64,000 nt of DNA from the NCBI GenBank assembly GCA_903813345.2, contig CAIIXF020000005.1:11845375-11909374 (forward strand), written 5' to 3'. The notes beneath the pieces are model-generated. The model saw only the letters and a program-made list of their open reading frames with translations. It was not told the origin of the DNA and searched no databases. How positions within the stretch are numbered: position 1 is the first letter of the stretch; each line of letters starts with the position of its first letter. A program made the translations under genes and the position numbers. This DNA is from Owenia fusiformis. Lineage: Eukaryota > Annelida > Polychaeta > Sabellida > Oweniidae. Positions 12,622-26,400 of the stretch are shown here, in pieces.

Positions 12622-14444
12622 GACTTTAGTACTTAGTCTTAGGGCTCCCACTACTATCTACTTTAACCCGAGGGGATCACAAGGGCTTGAAAAACACTGA
12701 TGGCAATAATTAACTAAATAGAAAGTTTTAAAATACTTTTTAATTTATTTCTCTAGACAAATCTATTGTAAAAGTTGCACTTATAGTAGATCTCATGAAA
12801 TAATACAAAATACAATATGGCCACCTTGTAATTGTTTAAAAATGAGATGATAGATTGTGTACATACCATATATGTAAATATTCACAATTAGCAAGACTGA
12901 CCACCTGGTAAGTCATTGCAAATGGTTACAAAAGTGTAACGATATGTAACAGAGACTATGTTGACAGTTCCCTCCAAAATACTGAATGTCTGTCACAAAA
13001 AAGGTGGCTATAACATGTTAATCTGAAGATTATATGCAAAATAAATTTTAAAAAAGTAACAATTGTTACAAACACCGGATGCAATATTAATAATAAATAT
13101 TTGTTAGGAAAAATATTGATAACCAAATTTCAGCCCCATATGAGGGAACAAGGTCGACAAAAGACACAAGTCAATGACTAATCCCTCATGGTGTTCACCT
13201 ACTACTGTACTTGAAAGTGAAACTGCCATGGCTGCCATTTTTACAAAATACCTCCATTACTTTTTCAGTTAAAGCAAAAATCGTGACACATAAAAATGGC
13301 GGCCATTATTCAAAATGACTGCTCATTAGCCAAACTGTCATGAGAAAGTGTAATATGCTTCTAACTAGGCACATATAAGATTTCAACAAGGTATAGTAAA
13401 ACACACAAGTAAAAATGGCCACCTACTAGCCAAACTATCATGAGACAGCGTCCCATGCTTATAAGTATTCACATATCAAATATAAACAAAATCACTTCAC
13501 TATTTTTCCAGTGACAGCAAAAAATTGTAAAATAGCTTGTAACGGCTGCATTTTTTCAAGATGGCCACCATGTTTTTTGAATATTTAGATTTTCAACTTA
13601 ATATCCAAAAATATTTTTGCATTTAAAACATATCAATATTACATTTCAATATGTTGTGCCTAAAATACTGTAAAATTGACACTAAATGGTGGCCATTTTG
13701 AAACCAGCAACCATTTTGAAAATCCGCTCTCAAGCAGAATGGGGCATATACTTATAAAATATAAACAATATTGGTCCAATGGTATTTGAGTTATTGCCAA
13801 GATGGACAGATGGATGGAGCCATTCTCTATATTCCACGAACTTCGTTTGATGGGAATCCAAAAACACAATAATGTGCATTACACATACACCATCTATCAC
13901 AGGTTATGCTAAATCGATAACGGTGTCAATCTTTTACAAAAATGCTTTATACATGTATACATGACTGTGTGATGATTGAGATTCCAACAAGTACAATATA
14001 CAGAGAAATCGATACAAAAAAGATCTAACCTAAATATTATGTAACATTGTAAAAAAAACAAAAAATGTAAAGTATGCTAAAAATCATTTTAATTTCAGAT
14101 CCATAAAAACACTAACCCAATTGAAAAGAAAATGATGGAAAATAACTGGGTTTATACCTTTATATATGCTTTATAACTTTATATATAAAATAAGTAAATT
14201 ACAAAGAAATCTTTAAAAAGTATATCACATATGATAATAAAAATACAAGTGTATAAAATATCTAATAACAATATAATAACAGTGTTGACAATGAAAGTAA
14301 ACATCTATAGAATTATGGATACATCATCTAACAAACAACAGAATGTGTTGATTTTCTGAATTTAAAGGGAAATGTTCCCCAAATTGTATATGTTGATCTC
14401 ATATAATAACTATAGCACATCCCCGTGTACAACTTGTTGACATT
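12622..14444. other. Convergent intergenic region with old repeats
   Basis: Lies between the 3' ends of the receptor (+) and the acyltransferase (-). Two diverged tandem copies of about 120 bp occur at about 13300-13480 (shared AGCCAAACT.TCATGAGA). Several pieces with AAATGGC.GCC recall the 162-bp array at 24.8-25.8 kb. I see no gene. Confidence 0.5.
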
Positions 14445-14450
14445 TTTATT
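14445..14450 (-). terminator. AATAAA overlapping the acyltransferase stop codon
   Basis: On the minus strand the stop TAA at 14448-14446 lies inside an AATAAA hexamer. If used, the 3' UTR would be only some tens of bases. An ATTAAA variant at about 14090 is an alternative, giving a 3' UTR of about 350 nt. Use of either is untested inference. Confidence 0.4.
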
Positions 14451-17400
14451 TCTTTTCCTCAGAAGCTCCTTTATTTCCAAACTGATCGATGTAGTAACTC
14501 GCACCATTCCATATGATTACCAGCATCATAGTAACAATAAATATAGTGTGGGCTATAAAGTATAAATACCACAAAACACCAAGGAACAGTGTCAGCAGGC
14601 AGTATGTATAGTTCAATAAGTTGTAGACCAATGGCTCGTACCTGAAAGTAAAAATCTTGGTTATATTATTTCAGACTACTGCACTGCCACATCATCTTCA
14701 CACGCTCGGTCTTTACCGCATTCAGGCCAACAGTATGAGACTAAACAAAATGCTGAAGATGACAAGGGGTGGGGCTCCGACATTTTATCTTTATTCTTCA
14801 ATAGTATACACAACTTTCAAGCCAGTAAAAAAAGATTTCAGTATCTTTTGCAGAATCAATAAGTAAAAATAAACAAAGTATAATAATGTTATCGCCACGA
14901 GCCATTACAGACATATTCACATGTCTTTTCACCATTATGGGACTATTAAAATACAAGTATGTGAGAGTATTTTTATTAAGACTTGTTTATAAAGATGGCG
15001 CATGGCATTTTAAAATCTTGTAAAAAAGTGTGTCTGTTGTCAAAGGCAGGGGTTGAGCTAAGGTTCTGAGAGCAGCCGGTCAAATTGCATTATGGACCAG
15101 TTGCCATGTTATTTTTCTATAGGCTACCTACTGAAAAAATCAACTGGTCCTTATGAAAAGTGACCTGGTAAATGACATGTTGACCTGCCCTTAGATAAAG
15201 CTCTGATCATAGGTTTCTTTACTTACTTTTTTCCACAGCCATTGAGTAGTTTGTGGAATAATCCTTCCTTTGAACTGAGAAATCGTTGGCTGTTGGTATA
15301 CTCTTTTGATGGCCTGATTATAGCATGAACCAGCACTGCATATAGCAACTACAGAGAGAGAATGTTACATATAAAATAAATAAAATGTTTCTCAGTTTGT
15401 TACTAAGTTTATGATATACTTTGCATGGGACATTTAATGCCAATTAGCAATACTCTGACCTTATGTTCTGTATTATTTAATTGGGAAATAAAATTATGGA
15501 TTCCAAATTTTCTTGAACTATGATGCATATGTATTTTAGAAAACAGGGGTATAAAGAGTAGCTGGTATTTCATGTCACCCCAAGAACGCCTGTATATCAC
15601 GCCCGGTGATCGTGAATATGGGACGGAGGGGGGGGAGCAGGCAATTTCTGCTAGGAAATTCAACAAATCTGGAAGATTTATTTTTTCAAGAAAAAGTTTA
15701 CTATTGAATTGCTTAATGGATAGGCGCACGGTATGGTAGAATATGTTAGGTTTTCTGGGATTTTTTCTGAAACGATACGCATCTAAGGTATGAGATCTAT
15801 TAAAAAAGGCGCAAGGCCATCAACAGGCACAAATCAACGTTTTTGCTATAAATCAAGCAACAATGGTCTGGACGACTTGTAATAAATACTTGTAAGTGAT
15901 GTTATCATAACTAAATTAATGTCATTGCTGAATTTATAAAATAAGTTTCCATATGTGAAATAAAAAAATAATCGAAAATAATGAATTTGGGATGGAGGGG
16001 GGGAGGGGACGGAGGGGGGGAGCAATATGTATATAAGACATGATAAGAGATGTTTCGCGACTTTAAGTCCTTTTACTCCAAATGTCCCCATTTTTCAGTC
16101 TCCAGGGGTATATCATCCAGTTTCTTACTAAGTTAATGAGTTCATTTTTCAAATACAAGAATTCGTGTGAAGTTATTTCACTTTATAGAATTATTACTCC
16201 CCCCCTCCGTCCCCTCCCCCCTCCGTCCCATTTTAATTATTTTCGATTATTTTTTATTTTACGTATGGAAACTTATTTTATAAATTCAGCAATGACATTA
16301 ATTTAGTTATGATAACATCACTTACAAGTATTTATTACAGGTCGTGTAGTCCATTGTTGCTTGATTTATAGCAAAAACTTTGACTTTTGCACGTTGGTTG
16401 CGTTGCGCCTTTTTTAATAGATCTTATATCTTAAAAGAGTATCGGTTGAAAAATAATCCTAGAATACCTAACATATTTTATCATACCGTGCGCTTATTCA
16501 ATTTGCAATTCAATCGTAAACTCGGTCTTGAAAAAATAATTTTACCAGATTTGTTGAATTTTCTAGCGGAAATTGCCTGCTCCCCCCCTCCGTCCCATTT
16601 TCACGATCACCGGGCGTGTATATATAAAATGTAAAATGTTTGCCCAACATAGGCATAGCAAGGGGAGATACAATGGGTGCAAATGCACCTCCCCCATAAC
16701 TGATAAAAACGGAACCATTAAATAGAAAAGAGCTTTAAAATGTTTTTTTTATTTAAAGCTTCTAGCTCAATTTTGAAGGAAGTTGCATCAATATTTGTAA
16801 AATTCAAAATAAATCTCAATTTTTTTTATTCGGCTCGCTTATATTACTATAATATACTTCACTGTAAAGTCTAAATACAAAGGAAATTTTTCAATAAAAG
16901 TCATTAACGTAAAAAATTGAATAAGAAAAATGGATTCATGAATTAATGAATCAAAAAAAGCAAGCCTGGTGGTCTCAAAATATGTTGACCTTTTCATTAA
17001 ATATACTGTTAAATACATAAATGAAAATAGTGTATAAAATAATTTAAGTGACAAATTGTATATTGTGCTTTACAAACTGTTAATGCCTTTCTTAACATAT
17101 TATATGATGATTTTAAAACAAATTGATTTTCTTTTCATTAGAAACTTTAAAGCAAAAAGTTTTTGTTATACATTTTGATGTACCATAAAAAAAGTATCCG
17201 ACCTGACTTTTTTATGCATGTTTTTTCATTTCAATCATTTCTTGTAATAGTGTATAACTCAATTGCAACTTCAGCAGTAAACAGAAAAGTTCATGTACAC
17301 AAAAATAATATGAAATGTGCCTGTCAAGGTGCTGGTAAAGCACATGGGAATACTCATGCTTTGTAATATGAAGCCTGTAAATGGGTACTCCTACTTACGC

Positions 17401-20400
17401 TGTGTAATTTGAAGCCTATAAATGGCAACTCCCTACTTATTATATTCGATATGAAGCCTGTAAATGGGTACTCCCTACTTACGCTGTGTAATAAAAAGCC
17501 AGTAAATAGGTACTCCCTACTTACGCTATGTAATAAGAAGCCAGTAAATGGATACTCCCTACTTATGTTATTTAATAAAAAGCCAGAAAATAGGTACTCC
17601 CTACTTACACTGTGTAATATGAAGCCTGTAAATGGGTACTCCCTACTTACACTGTGTAATAAGAAGCCAGTAAATGGATACTCCCTACTTATGTTATTTA
17701 ATAAAAAGCCAGAAAATTGGTACTCCCTACTTACGCTGTGTAATATGAAGCCTGTAAATGGGTACTCCCTACTTACACTGTGTAATAAGAAGCCAGTAAA
17801 TGGATACTCCCTACTTATGTTATTTAATAAAAAGCCAGAAAATCGGTACTCCCTACTTACGCTGTGTAATATGAAGCCTGTAAATGGGAGTAGCACAAGA
17901 TAAAGAAACAACAGGTCAGTCCTGTCTAAAGCAAGATGTTCTGTCACAAAGTCTGTATACCAATATGTTGATGTAGATGATGGAAACCAGTGGACCCTGG
18001 AAGAAATTAAGAACTCTAATTAAAAGAATTTAACACTGTATTACACTGGTTAGATTAGAAGACATATGATTATAATCTATGTAACAGGAAGGTTAGTGTG
18101 AAAATTTGACATCTTTTGGTCAAGTACAATTTTTTTGTTTTTTTTAGTTTAAACAGGGAAATAAGTTGTGTACTGAATTAGTGAAAATATCAAAAGGGGG
18201 TAATACTCCTAGAATTCAAAGAGTGACCTCCTTTTAAAGATGGCCCTCTTTCAAATTGGTCTAAGATGATTCCTTATGCCAGCAGTTTTACTACATTTAG
18301 TACATATATTTCCAATTAATCTCTGTCTTTATTTTGATATGTATAATGTACAGGTTATATTAACGTATTGCCGATGTGGCGCCAAGATTTCTTCCTTTTT
18401 ATTCTAATTTATCATCCAGCTTTCAAAACATAAAACTAGAAGGGATGTTACTCTGAGCATACATTACTTGATCCCTGTCATCAATTGAATCATGCAGGTA
18501 GATAAAGATATTTGTGTCACATTCTTCACCTTTGACATTTTAACGCTAAAATAACTCAACAATAATTTAGAGAAACCATGTTTTCTGTCTTTGTATGCTC
18601 ATGTATTATAAAATCGTTTAAAAATTATATTTTCTGAACTTGGATTTTTCAAACTCTGTATTCTCGCAAATCGAAAATTCACTTGTTGATACATTTACAA
18701 TCAACAAATTGAAAGATAATTAGTATTCACGAATCGTGTTCGAAACATTTGAATAGATGAAAAGAGACAAGTATCAACATTCTATTTGGGTGTTCTTTGA
18801 AAATATGACATTGAAATCTGCAGGTGTTATTAGATCATATTACGATGACACCGCCATGATATTTACTGGTGCTGTATGTCATTTTTCAAATTAAACTGGC
18901 CATAGAATTTCAAAACTATTAGAACTATCCGTGTTTTTTGGAAACTGTGTGTGTGGCCATTTTTGAATTCAAATAAAACCATTTAACAATGGTAATGATT
19001 GTAAGACTGATGGTATAATTTGCAGGGTACGCAGACAGAGGTTTCCTGATCCAATTCAATCCTGATGAAACATTATCATGACCCCCCCCTGTAAACAAAA
19101 GTCACTTACACATATGAGATAAATGCAGGAATGGTGTGTATATATACAGATGTCATCTTGTCATTGCTATGGAACACCAATGAGTTACGAAAGAATAAAG
19201 CTGCCCAAAGTAGCGGACCATTAGCATAGGCAAACACAACACCAAACAGTGGAATGTTGGAAGGCTGAGCCCTGAAAATACGAAAAAAAAACTTTCTGTA
19301 CTTTTTATATTATGATTAACTGTCATTTTGTACTATTAACTTGTAACAGGTGTAATATACCATATTCTCTCTAATGAGCGCACAGTGCAATTTCCAAATT
19401 AAAAGGGTAAGATTTTGAGAGAAGAAAAACATATTTTTAGTTGTTATCTCATTAACAAGCTCTAGAAAGAATAAGGTAGGTGCAAAATCTTTGTCAATGA
19501 GAGAGTTTAAAAGGTAGGTGCAAAATCTTTGTCAATGAGAGAATATGGTAGGTGCAAAATCTTTGTCAATGACCTTAGTCTACCAGCCTTGAAATGACAC
19601 TGAATCATAAATCACATTTTTTAAATGAGACAAAATATAATACAAAACTGTAAACATTGCAACTTATGGTATTTCCACGCATAAAAACATTGAGATCACG
19701 TTCTGAATTGTGTAGAGAAGACGAGGCTGTCCCAACCTTGAACGAGTTTGACTATATGAGTGTTACCACTAAGACTAGCCTTGCTCAAATCGGTCTCTTT
19801 TACTTATAATTGATTTCTATTATGACCATGATTCAAGATCTGATAATTAAAAATACCGACTTGGGCAAGACTATACCAAGGCCTGTAAGATTGAAATCAA
19901 AAATGAAAGCCTTCAGGTAGCCTTAGTCCTAGTAGTAGTATAGAGTAAAAATTGCTGTAATTTTTTTTGTTCACATCTAAAACAATTACAGAACTCATAA
20001 AATAGATATCTATACTTTTATTTGTTCACAGCTAAAACAATTACAGAACTCATAAAATAGATATCTATACTTTACTGGGTATGAAATGAATGAATTAATA
20101 TATTAGCCACTACTTACCAGAGGAAAACATATGTGAGGATATTTCCAAAATAACAAAAGTCTATTAGGAAAAACTGCCATTTGTTCTTCCTGTAAATAAA
20201 ACAAAAAAGGAAAAGACATGTTTAGTTATTTATTCATTTGCTTTTAGTGTATTCTTTTGTTTGTTTATTTGTTTCATTTTAACAATCGATGCTCTAATGA
20301 GTCATTGTATAACTTCTAGGTATTTCCCCAATGAAGTGATGCATGTATATATTTTGATAAAGGCATTAACATGCAAAATGTCACCACCTGCCATTTGTTA

Positions 20401-23400
20401 CAGATGCCGAATACCAAATGCCAAACACCATCCACAAAAAAACTGAAGACTATAACAATATGTCACTCAAACATTACCATCAAATATATGATGATTACTT
20501 TATCTTCATTAATAAAAAACAACTTACCAGTATGTTACAATTCTGATAAATATTAGTATAGGAGAGCTTGCTGTGTAGTAATATGGTAAAAACCAATGCA
20601 GTGACATCATACAATACGCCATGGTGATCATCGTTGACACAGATACAACAAATATAATCTTTTCGAGGATTCTCTTCTTCTTTGTGACCTGAGATTTTAA
20701 AAAATCATTATTACAGGCACTAATGTATATTAATTTATTAATTTGCAATCTATATTAGATGGATAAATAGATGGCAGTGGTGATTCTGTTTGGGCTAGAG
20801 TAACATTAGATAATATGGATAAAACTGACAAGTCTTGTTGAGGTGTAGATTGGGATTTAACCTTAAAATTGTGATTCTAGAGAGAGGAAATTTTGCCTGA
20901 CTTTTTCAGAACACCTAAATATCTTGGTACATGTAATTCAAATGAATATGAGAAAATAATTTTTTAATGAAAGTTTTTTTCAAGTAGTAAAAATAAGTAT
21001 TACAAATGTGTTGACAAATAGAAGAAAGATATCATTAACTGATGAATACGCAAATCTCCCTAAAGTCTTGAAAATTAGACTTCAATGATATTTCAAAGCT
21101 ATAGGGCAAAGACTCTGCCAGAATATAACTACATGTATAGTGATATTTATTAACCTGAGACATGACATGCACATATGAAAAGAAACCAGATCACATCAAG
21201 CACATAATAGAAAAAATAATATGATTACAAGTTTTCATGCAAGTCAAGTCGTTGTGTCCTAAGCGATCACAAATTTTGCAGGATATTGGCACAATATAAG
21301 GAGCATCTTTGAGATGACAGAGTTCTATGAACTTAAAACCTTAATGTAACTCAAATTCCAAAACCAAAACTCCAAGAGAAAGAAATTTAAACCAAAGACA
21401 ACTGAAAAAATTAAATAGCCATGGAATCATAAATACAATAAATCACACAGTACGATTCATAAAAAAACAATTCCATGCATATCTTATAATAAAATATAAT
21501 GCAAAATATTTAAAAAGTCGAAGAGCTCAAATTAACAATAATACAACAAGATCCATTTGGTTATGTTTTAATTTTAATGTTTTCAAAAAGCCAAAATGCA
21601 TTTTATTTAGGATAAACATAAAGGATCTAGTGCACTCTCCATTATGATTTCCCCATGAACAAAAATTAATTCATCTGATTTTTCAAAATGAATATACTGC
21701 TTTTATTATTACATTTATATGTAAATTAGTATCTTGTTGACCTATATTCAGCACTGTATTGATGAATGGGCCACTTATTAGGGCCAATATTCAATCATAA
21801 AGTGAACAGGGGTAGAGATGCCAAACCAGGTTGTCTTTTTGTGTCTGTCAAAATCTATTTGCATCCTACGCATCCCTACATCTTATTAAAATAAGGAATC
21901 TGATGATATCCACATGTTAAGTCAATGTACCACATTCAATATCAAGTCAATACACCCTTGCTGAACTTAATCACTTCAACCTCAGCCCATGTGGGTCCAA
22001 ACGCTTAAATATTTTCCAAAGTATTATGTGACATTGTATTCTTTATGTTACAACTAAAAATTATTCATTTTGTTCACTGGGAAATGATTATGGAGAGTGC
22101 ACTAGATCCTTTAGTTTATTCATTCTAGCTTTTATAATACTAATTACCTTTGAAAGAATTAAGAGATTGCAATTTCCTTCTAATCCAATTTTTTTCAAAT
22201 TCAGATATACAAAAAAATCAAGGGATACCAAGTTAACCTCAGAAATAAAAGGATTTTCTTGATTGTTCCCCTCACATTTGATACAATCAGTACGATGTGA
22301 TCATAGGGAATAAACCATAAAACTTAATAGAGTGGAAAAACATCATTGAACAAGGTTCAATTGAGCCAAATATGACTTTAAACCCACTCTGGATGACTGA
22401 ATTATTAAAATTTGTTAAGGTTGCCTTTTTCGGCTCACCCTGTTTTATTTTAACATATTAATCCAAGATCAGATCCCATAACAACGCTAATTCCACAGCC
22501 ACAACCAGCACATAAACAAAAAATTGTAACTCAAGGTCTCTTACCTGGTTAGGTTGATCAATCATGAACTGCATTAAAACATTTCAGTAATTAATCAACT
22601 TACCCTACTATCACACCAAACTAGTTCTCATACGTTCTCGAAAACGGGCTTAAACTGTGCACGAACGGATTTGACGTACTAAGAACCCACTAAGAACCGT
22701 TTGGGATCTGTTTACAAACTTCATGAAACTACTAGAACGAGTAGGTACTCCAGCACTTAGAGCATGCTAAAAAAAATTCTGGTGATCGTCAAAACGTTGC
22801 CGAATCGGTTTCAAACTGTGTGCGAACTGAATGAACGTAGCTACAACGTTCTACGGTCTGTTTACGAACTTCATGGACTTTCCCGGACGGGGTATGTGAT
22901 TTAGAATTTTGAATCGATTCAAAATTCGATGGCGACCATACCATTCTGTAATCAGGTCATGATGACCTTCTAGACTAAGGGACGGTTTATACTACGTTGC
23001 ACACCGACGTGGTGCGACCTGAACGAACTGCGAATGAGATGGACGTATTGAGGACTGTTTATGAACGAAGTAGCTAATTATTTTAGACATATATCCCGAC
23101 CGCAGCCAGATTGAACCCGTTTTACGACATTTTCGTAGGACTGGCAAGAACGGGTAAGAACTAGTTTGGTGTGATAGGGGGGTTACATACAATAGTGACC
23201 TCGCTAGGGTTTTTTCTCAACAGGGTGCAATATCTTTATTTATCTCAAAATATGCCAATACTTCATAACAGAGCACAGGGTGGGATGTAAATATCAACTT
23301 TTTAAGAGTGCTGGATCCATATTCTAAAATGTAAGGGAGGTTTCCTTACTTCTCTTTTAAAAAAAGAACTTTGATGATCTATATTCCCCATAATATACAT

Positions 23401-26400
23401 TTCATAACAATATTCAGGATGTTCTAGATTGTCCCAAATATTTTATCTTTTTCATCAGCCAAGTTGGGCAAGTTGTAGTGTTACCAAGTCTAGCATAGAC
23501 AAACACTAAATTGTGAGATGTAACAGACATAGAATGAACTCAGAATTACCTGCACAAATGTATTCCCTTCAGCTTTGACAATCTGCGTTTGTTTCTTTAG
23601 ATTAGGTATAGCTTTATTAATCCTGGAACATAGAAAATGTTACATATCAATAATTTCAGATATATTAGTTAGGATGAGAATTGAGTATCCTTTAGGGGAG
23701 GCATCAAAAGTTCGATGTCGGATTGGAAACTAAATAAATCTAGTTTTGACTCTGACCCCCCCCCCTCCCCCCCAAAACTAAATACCATGAAAGTTGATCG
23801 CTGACTTCCGGTTTGAGAATTTGAAAACTTATTGCTAAACACGATCTAGTTTTTGTTAATTCCTATCATAATTTGCGGCTTTTAACAACTATTGATAGAA
23901 TAGAATCCTTTGGAATGATCTTGACAAAGAAAGTATCAGGTAAAATCTTTATTTTTAAACCATTCCAAGGCATTCTGAGTCAAAATTGCCAAAAATTTGA
24001 AATGTTGAAATTTGTCGGATAGCAAACTGAAATGGGTTTGAACCCCCTCCCCCCTAACTAGATTTATTTAGTTTTCTATCCGACATCGAACTTTTGATGC
24101 CTCCCCTTAGTACGTGAATCTGAGCTTGTAGGTAGATTTTCATAAATATTTTTATTTGAAAATATGAGATCATTTACCAATTGACAAAGCAGAATGTTAC
24201 CAACCAATATGAGACATTCTATTAATATGTACATACAAAAGGGAAAAGGCAAACATAACACAGCAAGAAAATATCTAACAGTATACTCCACCAGCTATAA
24301 GAAAACAAACCCCAACTATCCCAAACCATAATCTCTCCTATCATTCAAGTACTACTATCACAATCCAAGACCGCAAAATAACTCTAAAGAACGTGTCATT
24401 CATACTGAGGTCATTACAATACATAATCTACAAAAGACTAATAAGCCCATATTAAAGCAGATATATAATTTAAGAGTGACAGAATTTGAACAGAATATAA
24501 TTTAAAACATTAACTTGCAATGGTTGCAAGGCCTGTCATGAATGTGGTAATGTTAAAGCCTGATATGGCCGTGACAATGGTTGCAAGGCCTGTCATGACT
24601 GTGGTAATGTTAAAGCCTGATAATGTTAAACCCTAATGTTAAAGCCTGATGTGACCGTTACAATGGTTACAAGGTCTGTCATGACCATGGTAATGGTTAT
24701 ACAAGAACACAAATGTGTACAAAATGTCCCCACCAATGGGTGACCCCATGAAATGGTTATCCTGAAAATGAGTAGACAAGACTTTACCAACACAATTTGA
24801 GGACGGAAAATCCAAAATGGCCACCTTAAAATTTACCCAGAATGCCAAAAATTTAGTCAGTTCTAGATTTTCAAACTAAGAACCACCCCTGAAAATTTTT
24901 AATTGATCCGTCACACAGTTAACTAGAAAACATGTAAACAAGACTTTACAGACAAGATTTTAGGATGGAAAATCCAAAATGGCTGCCTTGACATTTACCC
25001 AGAATGTCAAAAAACTAATCTGTTCCTAGATTTTCATACTAAGAATCATCCCTGAAAATATGACATTGATCTACCAAATGGTTCACCTGAAAACGCATAG
25101 ACAAGACTTTACAGACAAGATTTTTGGACAGAAAATCCAAAATGGCTACCATGACATTTACACAGAATGCCAAAAAACTAATCAGATGTAGATTTTCACA
25201 CTAAGAATCATCCCTGAAAATTTGAAATTGATCTACCAAACGGTTCACCTAAAACGCGTAGACAAGACTTTACAGGCAAGCTTTTAAGACGGAAAATCCA
25301 AAATGGCTGCCTTGACATTTATCCAGAATGCCAAAAAACTAATCAGATCTAGATTTTCATACTAAGAATCATCCCTAAAAATTTGAAATTGATCTACAGA
25401 ACGGTTCACCTGGAAATGCATAGACAAGACTTTACAGACAAGATTTTAGGACAGAAAATCCAAAATGGCTGCCTTGACATTTGCCCAGAATGCCAAAAAA
25501 CTAAACAGTTCTACATTTTCATACTAAGAATCATCTCTGAAAATTTGAAATTGATCTACCAAACGGTTCACCTGAAAACGCGTAAACAAGACTTTACAGA
25601 CAAGATTTTAGGACAGAAAATCCAAAATGGCTGCCTTGACATTTACCCAGAATGCCAAAAAACAAATCAGATCTAGATTTTTATACTAAGAATCATCCCT
25701 GAAAATTTGAAATTGATCCACCAAACGGTTCACCTGAAAACACGTAGACAAGACTTCACAGACAAGATTTTAGGACGGAAAAATCCAAAATGGCCGACAA
25801 TAAAAAAGTGATTATGTGTTTTTGCTGATTTCTTCTTACAAAATTATCACATATAACTACTGTTAACAATAACATAGGCTTTTACAACAAAGTACATCTG
25901 AAATTATTTATAAAGCTACTAAATAGTTAAAGTATGAAAACTCAAAAACACCATTCAATATGATACAAAGTATTATCGTGCGCTAACTTTTCTTAAGACA
26001 TTCAAAATGGCTGACATGACTGAGCTAACAGGTCCAAAACCTAATCAGATCTAGAATGAAGTGAGCTGAACAAGATGTTAAAGTTTTAAAAGCAACTGTG
26101 AAGCCGTTTTTCTTAAAGTTTGCAGACAAGGATTTTAGCATTTGACTACAAAATGGCCGACAGGAAGTAGGTATCGAGTTAACATTTTTTCATCCACATC
26201 TGTATGCCCTCATAAGTTATCCCTGAAAATTTGAAGGTGATATCTGTAGCGGTTTTGGAGAAAACTCCCGGACGTACGGACAGACGGACGGACGTACGGA
26301 CGGACAGACGGACGCGCCTAGGCCGACAATATGGCCCCACACTATGTGGTGGTGGTGGGGACATAATTAACTGACCTTTAGTAGCATGAGAATACCGTAA

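Noticed and set aside
17409-17903. 164-codon plus-strand ORF (KKPVNGYSLLTLCN repeats)
   Set aside because: Antisense shadow of the 42-bp minisatellite.
23340-23390. Candidate 29-nt missing acyltransferase exon with correct 3n+2 length and AG/GT borders
   Set aside because: It lies downstream of exon 23622-23550 in transcript order, so it cannot supply the two bases needed before that exon.
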